Shown piece by piece: positions 10,291-21,327 of a DNA stretch of 64,000 nt; the first letter of the stretch is position 1; every line of letters starts with the position of its first letter. The notes beneath the pieces are model-generated. The model had not been told where the DNA came from. It did not search any database and saw only the letters and a program-made list of their open reading frames with translations. Source of the stretch: Helianthus annuus. Taxonomy: Eukaryota; Streptophyta; Magnoliopsida; Asterales; Asteraceae. The translations under genes were made by a program, and so were the position numbers. The stretch is from the NCBI RefSeq assembly GCF_002127325.2, contig NC_035437.2, forward strand, positions 109,148,321 through 109,212,320, read 5' to 3'.

Positions 10291-12292
10291 ATGCTAGGAT
10301 ATTTGCTAAACCGTCTACTAGTGTATGTCTTCTTCACATACTCTTTTCTTTTTCGATGACCTTGTCGGGGTCTTTAACAACCACTAAATAGTAATAACGT
10401 CTCATAACTTGACTGAATGAAACAGTTTAAAACTTGATTACTATTTATTCGACCCTTTTCAAAATATTTAGTAGAAATTTGTCAGTTTGGGTTAATATTT
10501 CATGTCATAAAATATCAACTGAGTTTCATAACTCTCAATTTAACAATATGAAGTTTTTATTTATTTATTTATTTATTTATTTTAATAATGAAACGATATA
10601 GAAGTTTGATTGACTTTAACGAAACATTGACATTGATTGATTGTGTCTAGGTTGTTGCTTGCATATGCATATCCGGCTTACGAATGCTTCAAATCTATAG
10701 AGAAAAATAAACCAGATATTGAACAAATGCGCTTTTGGTGCCAATACTGGTATCGTATCTATAGATGTCACTTTGTATTATAACACGCGGTATCTATAAT
10801 CTTAATTATTAAGACCTTAATCCTAATGTTTTCAGGATAATAATTGCTGCCATGACCGTTTGGGATCCATTTGGTGATGCATTTATTGGATGGTAAGGGA
10901 CTGAAAGTCTGGTTTATTATAAAATATCCCCTGGACGAATCCGTTAGACCAAATTGTCCTTTAAGTTAACAAAAAAGACGAAAATATCTCTTACTTAACG
11001 GAGAAAATGAATGGAGTTAAAAAGCCGGATGAAAATGGCAAGATATCAAATCTTTTGGATCCAGATGCGAGAAAACAAACATGTGGACAAAAGTCGTAAA
11101 ACTCGCCAAACCTTAGTGACGAAAATGACATTTTACTCTTTTATTTTTTATTATTTATTTTAACTTAGTTGCAACTTGTAGGTTCCCCATGTATAGTGAA
11201 GTAAAGTTGGTAATTTGCGTATACTTATGGTATCCCAAAACACAGGTAAGGTTATAACTAGGATTGCAAGTGGATTTGATTCATTTTCATCTTTTTTTTT
11301 TTTTTTGTTAATTTTTTAAAAATTATTTCAGGGAACAAAATATATTTACAACTCGTTCTTGAAACCATTCTTGTTAAAGCATGAACCCGAGATTGACCGT
11401 ACCCTGTCGCAATTGAAGACGAGGGCTGGAGACTCCGCATCTCTTTACTTCCAAAGGGTTGTAGCCTATGTTCAAATACGGGTTGTTGAAATGGTTCAAT
11501 TAGTTATGGCACAATCTATGCAAAGACCCCAACCTGCTCCGGTATGATTCCTTTGTATTCGTATTACATAACTTACATTTAGAGTCACGATATGAACGGG
11601 TTAGACCACGTTGGGTAACCAACCATAGAGTTTCGGGTTGAAACAAGTCATACTAGCAGGTGGTCTAATTAGGTTGGCCCCGTAGTAGACAGTTTTCATT
11701 TCTAAGTTAATGCATTTGGGTTTTAAAAATTGGGTATCAAACCCATGCATGTTAGGTTCTAAAGTCTAACCCCATGAGTTAGGTTTAGAAATCTATTATA
11801 AATTGTCAAATTGGATTTTAGTAATCCAAACTATAACCTGCTGATCGATAATACTTCATGCCAACAATGTGACTACTTGCCTCTTAACTTTCACTTTCGT
11901 TACCGAATGCAATCACACCCAAATGGAGAAACACCTTGTTTGCGCATAACTTTCAGTCGTTTAAAAAAAATATACAACAAACCAACTAAAATAAAAACCA
12001 TCCAAATGTTTTTAGGGGTACGTAAAGTTACTTTTCCGTCAAAATGAGATTGCACCGGCAGCGAAAGTCAAACTTAGAAATATCAAGGTCACGTTACGAG
12101 TATGAATTATTATTGGCTACTAGCCTACTACTCATAACATGGATTAAAATCAAATATAGTTTAGTGTAAATAGTATCTTTTAAAAATACGTCGAAGACTA
12201 AAGTTTTGAGATGGCATGAAATAAAATTACAGGAGACCCAAACGGCATCGGCCAGCAACACGAAGAAAACCGGTGCCAGCACGGCTAAATGA
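10291..12292 (+). CDS. HVA22-like: HVA22-like protein (TB2/DP1/REEP family), six coding exons
   Basis: Exons 10291-10322, 10651-10749, 10836-10892, 11182-11245, 11332-11541 and 12233-12292 join in frame at GT..AG sites to give 173 residues. The family signature is clear: YAYPAYECFKSIEKNK, EQMRFWCQYWIIIA, WFPMYSEVKLVICVYLWYPK, TQGTKYIYNSFLKPFLLKHE and EIDRTLSQLKTRAGD. Hydrophobic segments at roughly residues 3-17, 40-60 and 68-82 form the TB2/DP1 membrane hairpins. Family knowledge: ER membrane-shaping proteins related to Yop1/REEP; barley HVA22 is induced by ABA and stress, and the plant proteins act in vesicle traffic. The match is to the HVA22 i/j/k type, but the Thr/Ala/Ser-rich tail is short. 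A further small exon between 11542 and 12232 (for example around 12017-12068) cannot be excluded. The gene appears intact. Confidence 0.85.
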
Positions 12293-13549
12293 TCAATCTG
12301 ATACGGATCATCGTCTCCACATGTTAGTCTTCAAGCTGTGATTTTTTAGGCATTGTGAGATTGATGTAACCTTTTCACTATATATATGTATATTTATTCC
12401 TTAAAAAACTACTGAACTTATAAAACAATGTATATTTATATTCATATAATTCTAGTCTTAAGTGTGTTGACCGGGTGGTCAACATGTTCACTTACTATCC
12501 AACCCACTCATAACCCACTCATTAAACGGGTCAACCCGTTATAACTCAAACCTTTTAGAAACGGCCAAAAGGCAAAAGCCTTATTAAATTTGTGTTGTCA
12601 AGAATTGCCACTCCTAAAAGTTATATAATAGACAAACTTGTACATGTTGAGGAAGATAATAGCAGTGTCGACAAACACTACTCGAAAAGTGAGTGCAAAC
12701 CTTAGCGCGCGCATACTGGCTTGAACTTGTCTCGATACTTTATATAAGCCAACACGGAAAATTTTCTTGAGCTTATTCCGAAAACCACAAACTTTTTCCC
12801 CTAATTGACATCTAATCAATGGAGATGTATATACAAAGAATATCTTCTCAATCTTGTGTGGGCGAATATGATATTAAAGACTTTCAGGATAAGTATTTTT
12901 GGGTCCGGGCTTGATCTGGCCCAACCTTGAACAATTATATATATTATTAAGCCCATTAAGTCTAACCACCTTTGATATTGATATTCACCATTAGATCTTA
13001 CTGGGATGAAATCTGAGCCATTTAAACTCACAAAAATAACCGTTGTGATAGCGATTAAGAGCGGTTTGGAACGGTTACCTTAGGTGGTGGTTTTCCCCTA
13101 ATTTTCTTGTCCATTATCTCCACAACTCTAGTAGTTACCTCCTAATTTTCATGTCATTATCTTCACAACTCAATCTTCTACAAACTAGAGTTAGTTGAGA
13201 AGATGTATTGTTATATGATGTAACCGTCTTTGAAATCGATATCCATCGTTAGATCTTGCTGTGATGAAATCTGAGCCGTTTAAACTCACAAAAATAACCG
13301 ATGTGATAGCGGTTTGAAACAGTTACCTTAGGTGGTGGTTTTCCCCTAATTTTCATGTCACTGAAGTTAGCTACATGGTCAGTCCGTTTGATAGGTTTAT
13401 TGAAAAGTCTTGAAATTATATTAAAAATGACCACAATGCCCTTATGTGGTCAAATGAACTAAATGAATGATTTTACACTAAACCAAGTTTTAATCTGACT
13501 TTATATCAGTGTATACTTCAACTAAGAATGTATTTTGATATTAAGACTT
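12293..13549. other. 3' flank of the HVA22-like gene and intergenic DNA
   Basis: It begins with an AT-rich 3' untranslated region (stop TGA at 12290-12292, AT-rich signals around 12370-12450). No further gene is supported. The minus-strand open frames at 12598-12819 and 12816-13031 have no recognisable domain. Confidence 0.5.
12964..13362. repeat. Local tandem duplication of a ~150-bp block
   Basis: The block running from ATTAGATCTTACTGGGATGA to TTACCTTAGGTGGTGGTTTT (about 12964-13105) recurs at about 13217-13362 with scattered substitutions and a small deletion in the GCGATTAAGAGCGGTTT part. The spacing is roughly 250 bp. No coding potential was recognised. Confidence 0.8.
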
Positions 13550-14737
13550 GTCATAAGCCCATCCGACCTTCCGAACCCGTCCTTATGCGCATAACTAGCT
13601 ATGCGAACCTAGTTCGCATAAACTAGGCATAATGGGTCAAAACCTTTTTAAATCATTCCAAATCAGAATGTTGGTTAAATTATCATTATCCAATGAGTCC
13701 TTACACTCGGATAGGTATAAACTACATTCAAATCGATTTACGCTTAATCTAGCGATTTATCCTATTCTTACGTAACGGGTCGTATCAAAGGAACTAACCT
13801 ATAACCCGTATACATTCCAACAGATAGCTAAATATGTTCACTCCGGGCTATAGAACCCTCCAGATAATCGGACTTGAGTTTAGTACTTTGTCTTTACGCC
13901 TTTTACTATATTTGAAAACCGGTAACGGTTGGAAGCTAGCTAAAAGGTAAATACTCTTAACTTATTTTCTTTGAAAACTTGGGATATGGCGAATACGCCA
14001 CTTGGAGCGGGTATTACATAAATGAGCAGTCTATGATTGCACATAGATGTAAGAACTCAGTTTAATCCGTTATATTTGATAACTGAAACAATTGGGGGTT
14101 ATTGGTACCGTGTCCGGGCGTCCCGACTCATGACCTATTATGGTCATACAGAATAACATGCCGGGGTAGACATACCGACTGTAAGACATGTTATTCAACT
14201 TTGGTGTGTACCTTAATCATTATAGCACTGAAAATGATCAGGTTTGATTTCTGGTTCCCAATGTATGACAAATATGTAAATCTGGTGACAGGATAAAATC
14301 CCAAGAAATTTTAGATGATTGCATACGGGTTTTCTCTATGTATTAAAATCATTTTTGAAAAATTATTTCAAAATGAGTTAGTTAATTGTATTTACCAGCA
14401 AAAGTTGACGTATTTTCAAAAGACTAAACTGCAGGTACCGAACCTTGACTATTAGGCTGGGAATCCGGGTCGGCTATGATAAAAGCATTGGAATTTGCAA
14501 CTCCTAGCTTAAGGCCTATGATGTCTAAGCTTCGTTTACTTCGATCCGCCTGTGGGCTGCTATTGAACACTTGAACAATATTTGTATTTTGAATATTAAA
14601 CACTTTCAATGTTTTGAATGAATATTTTTACTCCTAATACTTCCGCTGCATTATTATTAATTAATTAATTGTGATAAACGAATATCCAACCGTCACGACA
14701 AAACCCGCCCGGGCCCACCGGAAATTGGGGTGTGACA
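13550..14737 (+). mobile_element. Probable solo LTR of a Gypsy-type element
   Basis: The block starts TGTCATAAGCCC and ends GGGGTGTGACA at 14737, with LTR-like features inside: short repeated CCGGG/CCCGG words and an (ATTA)n-rich tail before the final GC-rich run CCCGCCCGGGCCCACCGG. No internal region follows and I found no target-site duplication, so the left end is provisional. Confidence 0.45.
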
Positions 14738-14790
14738 ATGTTGGGAATATTTGAGCAGCTCATGCACTTGAACTGTTAACCGTATTTGTA

Positions 14791-14910
14791 GGAGGCGTTG
14801 TTAGCAACACGTTAAGACCCCTAAATCCAAAGGAATGTGATAGTGAATGGAGAAGGCTAGCGGAACAATGTTGGGCACCAAACCCTTTGGATACGCCTTC
14901 TTTCACTTAA
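14791..14910 (+). pseudogene. Fragment of a Raf-like protein kinase gene
   Basis: A 40-codon run encodes [20 protein letters not shown] then [19 protein letters not shown] and stops at TAA 14908-14910. This matches the end of Raf-like (PB1 domain) plant MAPKKKs, kinase subdomains X-XI, where the family normally has EWR.LMEQCW..P..RPSFTEI; here the Arg before PSFT is Thr. It follows an acceptor-like TTTGTAG. No other kinase exon is visible nearby, so this is a relic. It lies 54 bp beyond the LTR-like block. Confidence 0.7.
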
Positions 14911-15689
14911 ATAAAGGGTCGATTACACGTTATGTGACGAGCCAAACCACAGGCGGTCATAGCCACATTTGAAGAAAACACTTGAGAATTTTGAAGCTCA
15001 ATACCATTCGTGATGTAGTGGATTAGACAAGTGTAGAGATGTTGCAATTGAAGATGCAAAGAGAAAATGGTTTTTTAAGTGAAAATGACACAAAATTTTT
15101 CACACCTTTAACTTCTTATACTTTTTCACACCTTAAAATACAGAAAATTTTGTGTGGTTTACATATGAGGTAATTTTTTACTTTTATGACATATTCTGTT
15201 ACACATCATCTATACTTTAAACTTTTTTTTAGTTAAAAATGCTTTGATTTTGGTATTTTCAAGTGAAAATTAAGGCTCAATCCTCATATTTAAATCTAAT
15301 TGGTCAGAGTCAAGTGTGAGTTAATGCGCAATATGATTTCTTCTCCAATTAAATTAACCATAATATGTTCAATATCATGCTGTCTTTTAATCCAGTGGTT
15401 ATCTAACCTGTTTATATAAGTTTATTTATATACTAGATTTTTGCCCGTCGCACGTTGCGTCGGCGAGATAAAGCGTTTGCTAAGTTTGATTGTCCCCCGC
15501 ACGTTGCAGCGGGAGACCTGTTACTTCATGTCTTTGAAATGTTGCAGCCACCACCAATGAATAGGATCCTCAACATACACCCACCTCGAAAACTGATCGA
15601 TATACCTAATTACACCAAACGAAACACAACTTGTATAAACAGTCATAAACAAATATGTATGCAATCAAATCTGATTAAAAGGTTAAAAA
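14911..15689. other. Intergenic stretch
   Basis: No gene is supported. The open frame at 15455-15739 has no recognised domain. GCCCGTCGCACGTTGCGTCGG near 15441 and CCCCGCACGTTGCAGCGGG near 15494 are similar GC-rich words, possibly a transposon edge. Confidence 0.4.
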
Positions 15690-15880
15690 CTTACGCTTTT
15701 GTTGCAACATACAAAGGATCAGATGGGATACATTCATAGCACCAGAACCAATATTTGCAATAGCCTTTTTTTCCTCTTCAACATTCCAGGCAACATAGCT
15801 TGTGTGACCTTAGTTGTCCCATCAACATTAACTTTAATCAAACTATTCAACAATTCATCATCCACTTTTTCATTAATTGG
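15690..15880 (-). pseudogene. Fragment of a very-long-chain 3-ketoacyl-CoA reductase gene
   Basis: On the minus strand [20 protein letters not shown] continues [13 protein letters not shown], the conserved core of plant beta-ketoacyl reductase (KCR, short-chain dehydrogenase family, fatty-acid elongation at the ER). After KRKK the frame shifts; the expected AIANIGSGA and then IPSDPLYVATKA continue in other frames before a TAA at 15693-15691. The catalytic Tyr/Lys part is gone. The clean run without introns fits a small retro-copy or captured fragment. It is non-functional. Confidence 0.75.
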
Positions 15881-16405
15881 ACCAAAAATTTCATTAACTT
15901 TGCCTTTGGGTGGTTTAGTCGGTTTCACACTGGCTCTTGTGACCGTACTTCTTTCTCTGGTTTAGAATCTGAGTTCTCATTTTCAAGCGCCAAAGTCTTC
16001 AAGTGTTTACCATCACCGTCAACCTAATTGAAATTTCACAATTTTTCATTCATAATTAATAAATCTTATCATATACAAGTTATAATTGGTAAACCGCTAC
16101 CATTTGCGTGTTGTGAATTAAGCTTATAACGAACCAGTAAACATAACTTCCACCTGCATATTCGCACATAAGCCCGATCACAAATCGGAAAAAAAAATCG
16201 CGACAAAATAACAATATGGTTAAAGCTTGTGGGTGCATTTTGTTTCTCTTTTTACGAGCCTTTGCGGCTATTTAACTATTTAAGGTTTTCTATCTCTTTT
16301 TCTAGCCGTACGGTGTTGAAAGGTTCATTCATGTTGTTACTATATAATACACATCAACACAACCCACCTACTGGAAGGACGGGTATTAAACTAGTTATGA
16401 CTTGT
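15881..16405. other. Intergenic stretch
   Basis: No gene is supported. The minus strand just upstream of the reductase fragment is partly open, but I recognise nothing further in it. Confidence 0.4.
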
Positions 16406-16709
16406 TGTTGAAAATATAAAAAATATATCATTATATTTCATTCTTCACTTTTATATTACTAATAAATAAATGGTTTTTTTTTTATTTTTTACATGTTATT
16501 GGGCTGCTGTTGCTGGGCTTGGTCTGCACGTGGGCTGCTGTTGCTGGGCTTGGATCTATACGTGGGCGAGACATATAGCTGGGCTGCTGCACTCGAGAAG
16601 AAATAGAATGTCTACATAACTGGAAGATACTTTAAGACACCCAAGAGTCCTCTCTCGAAGTTTCAGATTACTCTTTATCTCACATAGGGTTTTGATCTAA
16701 TTTGTACTT
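16406..16709 (+). mobile_element. Left part of an old Copia LTR, split by a later insertion
   Basis: It starts TGTTGAAAATATAA at 16406. A direct repeat of GGGCTGCTGTTGCTGGGCTTGG lies near 16500 and 16532. At 16710 it is interrupted by the 7.1-kb element and resumes at 23840. With the insertion and one TACTT copy removed, the LTR is about 463 bp. Confidence 0.55.
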
Positions 16710-17157
16710 TGTTGGTGCATCCGTCTGTCGACTACGTCTTGTATCGAGTCTTGAGTTGTATAGGGTTAAACAGGGCACAAAATCCAAGAAACATGTGTTA
16801 AAGGTGATTTCGCCCATGTGTCAAAGACATGATTTCGCTTTTGTGTCAAAGCCCTAATTTCGCTCATATGGTATGTTGTGATTTCGCTCATAGTGACATG
16901 TATGTAAGAGCGAAATCATATCACCTATATATAGGGTTGTAGGAGCGAAATCATTGACATAGTTCTAGGTGTTCTCTTCCGGTGAGCCACGAAGTGCTGC
17001 CGAAGTGTTGTCAGAGCTTGTAATTGCATCCGTGATCAATACAACAACAGTTTAAAAGTGAATCCAGCTGAGATTGCACCAAAGCATTAGTTTCCACCTC
17101 TTGTTTTGGATAGGAATTCTTCTGATCGACTCATTCAGGGCCGAAAACGATCCTACA
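16710..17157 (+). repeat. 5' LTR of the 7.1-kb element
   Basis: The LTR contains a TATA box (TATATATA, 16926-16933). Copies of a TTTCGCT(C/T) motif lie upstream of it (from 16807), and inverted copies (GAGCGAAATCAT) lie on both sides of it. The LTR ends ...GATCCTACA directly before AG and the primer site. Confidence 0.9.
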
Positions 17158-17159
17158 AG

Positions 17160-17171
17160 TGGTATCAGAGC
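17160..17171 (+). promoter_or_regulatory. Primer-binding site, initiator tRNA-Met
   Basis: TGGTATCAGAGC is complementary to the 3' end of plant initiator tRNA-Met and starts two bases after the 5' LTR. Confidence 0.9.
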
Positions 17172-17349
17172 TCAGGAGGAAGAGTTCTTGCCATTTCAGC
17201 TGCATATTCTGATTTTCTACACCTTCTTTGTCATTTTTGAAAATTTTTCTCAGTAAAACCAGCTCAATTTCACACACAGCACTCGGAATCATGTATTAAT
17301 AAACCCTTGAAAGTTTCAAAGCTAAAATCGACCTAAATCTTAGTATTTT

Positions 17350-17655
17350 TGAGGTTTCGCTTTTAGTGACTCGTGAAAATGATGATGTCATCAGTTGATT
17401 TCGCTCGTAGTTGATATCTGATTTCGCTCATAGCAACAAGTTAGTTGGTATTTCGCTCCAGGGATCAAGCTAATTTCGCTCTTGTGGACATAAAGACCTA
17501 ATTTCGCTCATAGTTACCACTTGATTTCGCTCAAAGGTTAAACAAGTTGATTTCGCTCCAGTGTCACTTGGGATTTCGCTTTTTGTGACACTTGGGATTT
17601 CACTTATTGTGACAATTGGGATTTCGCTTTTGTGACATTTGGGATTTTGCTCCAA
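17350..17655 (+). repeat. Leader array of TTTCGCT...GTGACA units
   Basis: About ten imperfect units of the form (G/T)ATTTCGCT(C/T)(A/T)TAGTGACA, 22-35 bp apart, lie between the primer site and gag. They share their core with the motif copies in the LTR. The minus-strand ORF at 17470-17655, with a repeated KSEIPS/SEIPSVT pattern, is a by-product of this array. Confidence 0.85.
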
Positions 17656-17706
17656 GAACCTGATTTTGCCTAAACTTGGGTTTTGTGAACTTTTGACAAT
17701 TGAACA

Positions 17707-20700
17707 ATGGACAACGAATTCTATAACGCCTTTGCTAGTCCAATTACAATCACGCAGAATGCTTTACTTGAAAATGAAACCGGGACATCTCAGAAACCAC
17801 CTAAGCTCATGGATATTGATGATTACAATGCATGGTCCGAACGGTTTGGGAATTGGGTTGAAGCTTATCATTTGGATGCGTGGGAACACACTGAAGAATC
17901 ATATGTTAGACCCACAACAAATGGTGTGCAGCAAACAATTAGAGAAATGAGTACTGAAGAGAAAAAGAAATATAGGGATGAGAAATTGATGGTGAGTCTG
18001 CTTCAGCAAGCGATAAAAGAAGATATTTTGATACTGCTTCAACATGATGGAACTGCTTATTCAATTTGGACAGAATTGGAAGCAAAATTTGTTGGAAGTG
18101 ATGATATGCTTAAAAACAAAATGTCTCTCATGAAGAAAGAATTTGATTTGTTTCGTGGTTTGAAATCCGAGAACACCAAGCAAATTATCGAGAGATATTG
18201 TAACTTGGTGAGAAATATGTCGAAACTTGGTATTAAAAAGGATACTGATGAATTGATTGAAAAACTTGCAGATGCACTACCTCATGAAATCTGGGGAACT
18301 TTTCTGATGATGCTGAGATCCAACAAAAAAGATTATAAAAAGATGACACTGGGAGACTTCATCAAACACCTGGAAGCTCAAGAGATGGAGCAGAGGAAGA
18401 TCGCCAGGATGAAGAACTATGATGGAGAACAGGACATCAGCTTGTACTACAAGAGTGGTGTTACTGGAACAACAAATCATTCTCCAAAAATTGAAACTGC
18501 TTTCAGTGTGAAAGATTCTTCTGAAAAGATATCTCAGGGATCAAGCAGCACAAGATTTTCATTGTTCGATCCAAACATTTCTGCAACAAAGAATGGAAGA
18601 AAACTTCAATGCAATATTGTATTAAATCTTGAAAGTGATCAAGATTATTCTGAAGAAGTAGCTAAAAATCAAATGTCTTTGTTGGGAATGGTGTTGGAAT
18701 CCTATAGTAGTTTTGTGGCCGGAAAGATCGGTAATCCAATGCTTACGAAAGAGGATTACTATCAAATCGATGCTGAGGAAATGGAATTGATGGATATTAA
18801 ATGGTGCATGGCCAGTGTGTTGAGAAGAGCCAAAAAGTTTAAACAAATTACAGGCCGAGATGATTTTCGTGAGGCTCATGTTTCACCTTTAGGTTTTGAT
18901 AAGACTAAAGTTACTTGTTTCCGTTGCAGGGAAAAGGGGCATTTCAAGAGGGAGTGCACAAATCGAGAAGCAAGTGGAGCTCAGAACCCTTTCGGAAACA
19001 ACGATTATCACAAAAAGGCGATTTATCATCAAATCACACCACAAGCATCGCATCAGGCACAAACTGCACACGGGAGAGATGTGATTGAAGGATCAAAAAG
19101 AGCATGTCTAGTTAATAAGGGCAAATATGATAATTTTAGCTGGGATAAATATCTTCCAACAAATAGCAAAGTGTGTTTGGCAGAACAAGATGATGAAAAG
19201 TTGGCTGAAGGTTTCTGTTGGGACAATTTTTGGCCAGATCAAGAACTCATGGCCAAAGAGATGTCCAAAAACACTTCAAATGTTAACGCTTTCATTGCAA
19301 ATGCCTACGATCTGAAATGGGCAGAAAAGTGTAGAAAAGTCATGGAAGCTGCAGAGGAAAAACGAAGAAAGCTTGAAGAAGAGGAAGAAGAGGAAGAGAG
19401 ATTAAAAGCTGAAGCTGAAGCCGAGAAAAAGAGAAGAGCTGAATTTTTACAATCAAATAGAACAGTCAAGGATGTTCCTGAATTTGAAGTCAAAGTTGAT
19501 GCAGAACCTGTCAAAATTCCTGAAAAGTGCATGAACTGTGATTCTTTAATCAAGCAGAACAATGAGTTGCTGCATAACATAAACAGATTGAAAGAATCCT
19601 ATGATACAATGAACAGAGAAATCAACAAGTATACTGATTCAAACGGTGAACAAGCTGTGGCAATGAATACACTGAAGAGAGCTTACATAGGACAGCTTGA
19701 TAATGTCAATTTTCACATAAAGAAGTGTGCTGAGCTGGAATTAAAGCTGGAAACACAAAGAATCGAAACTAAAAGAGTCAACAAGTTATTAGAAAGTTAC
19801 TCATGTTCTACTTTTGTTGTTGACAGGATTTATCCGATTGTGGAGAATTTGAAGACTTTTGAAGAAGTAAAGACTTCAGAAGAAGAGAAATCTATGATAG
19901 AAGACGAAGATAAAGTGAAGATTTCTGGTAAGAAACCAAGTGTGGTCTACAATAGATGTCCGCCCCCGGTCGAAAATGGATATTCACCTCGAAATCCAAA
20001 TTCCGAAAGAGTCGAAAAGGCAATAAACTTACAATGGGAGTCTGGGCCATCGGATAACTTGCCAGAAAATATTGATGTCACATACACGTCATCCGACACT
20101 GATCATGAGTCAAAGTTGATAAAAAGTGTGGTCGATCAGGTGTTAGATAAAGATGACATAGAGGATTCAAAACCGGAGTCCAAATCCAAGTCAAAGTCTG
20201 AGTCCGATACGTCAAAGTCAACAGTCATAAAGGACAAACGGGTTTATAATAAAGAGTTTTTGCTATCAAAATCTAATTTGAATGATGAATCATTCAAAGT
20301 GGCATATACTTTGAAAGATTCTGAGAAATGATATTCTGATGAAGCTTTTCCAATAAGAAGTGTCAGATTTGAAATGATTCAAAAGGTTTTCAAAATTACA
20401 GAAATTAATATTTCTGAAATAAAAGATTTAAATCTTATTGGAAAACCTAAACAATACGCTTCAAGAGAACAACAAAGAATTAACAAGAAAATGGGTTACA
20501 ATTGTGATTACAGTTTCCAAAAGAAACCAAACCATAATCGTAATTTCAAAAAGAAAGGTCTTGGTTTTATTCAACCGAAAAATTATAAAAATGAAAAAGT
20601 TTATAAAACAAAAACTGTGTTTGTTTCAGGGAAAACATCATAGGATGAGAAAGAACAAATGTTCAGAAAGCAGACAAATCGAGAATTCCTTGCCAAGAAG

Positions 20701-21327
20701 CAAGAAGAGTTGAAGAAGAATGGTGTTCAGAAGAAGATTGAAAAGAGAACCTGTTTTCAGTGTAAAACTGTTGGTCATGTTGCTAGGAATTGTCCGAAAA
20801 CATTCAAACCAAAACAGAAAGTATCCGGTAAATTGAAAGAGAAAGTTGTGGATAACACTGAACTGAAAACCCGAAAATTTACAGGTTTTGAAAATTCAAC
20901 TTTTGAAAAAGGAGAATGTTCAAAGAATGTTTTGAAAAGAAAAGAAGATTTGAAAAATAAAAAATGGGTTGTGAAGGGTTCAGGTAACAAGTCTGGTGAT
21001 GAATCTGATTCCACAAAATCATAGGAGCCACGTGTTGAGAAAAAGGTTGAAAAATCAGTTCCAACTATGAACGATGAAAATTTTCCACCTTTGCGTGCTG
21101 AAAATTTTATGAAGAAAGTTGGAAAAGTTGAAATTTCAAATCAATTTTATTCTGACAAGAAGAAATTTGATGTTGAAAAGACTTTCAACGGAAATGTGAA
21201 ACGTATCTTTGGAAAAATGGTGAATGGTAAGGCCAAAAGTGTCAAAGAATTTTATGCTTCTAAAAGACGTGTTTACAAGTCTGTTGAAAGAAAAGATGAA
21301 GAAGAAAATGTTGTTTCACCCAAGTAA
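17707..21327 (+). pseudogene. Long Copia gag frame with three in-frame stops
   Basis: One reading frame of 1,207 codons runs from ATG 17707 to TAA 21325-21327, interrupted only by TGA at 20329-20331, TAG at 20641-20643 and TAG at 21022-21024. The first 874 residues are unbroken. In order: a UBN2/Copia gag core (about residues 90-210, with LEAKFVGSDDMLKNKMSLMK); a CCHC zinc knuckle CFRCREKGHFKREC at 404-417; Glu/Lys-rich coiled coils (about 535-600 and 615-690); and a LPENIDVTYTSS segment shared with the host element. After the stops a second knuckle CFQCKTVGHVARNC follows. The frame ends near QAWVDIFF, which matches AWVDTMFD at the gag end of the host element just before its protease. Everything past that boundary is absent. 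Confidence 0.85.

Noticed and set aside
14102..14296. 64-residue ORF inside the LTR-like block
   Set aside because: It has no recognised domain and lies in what looks like LTR sequence.
17160..17171. Possible tRNA gene signal
   Set aside because: Only the 12-nt complement of the tRNA-iMet 3' end is present, as a primer site; no tRNA cloverleaf could be built here.
17350..17655. Regularly spaced repeats resembling a CRISPR array
   Set aside because: Units vary in length and sequence, the context is a plant LTR retrotransposon leader, and the same motif recurs inverted in the LTRs.
17470..17655. Minus-strand ORF with repeated SEIPS-like peptides
   Set aside because: It is the translation of the TTTCGCT repeat array on the opposite strand of the leader.
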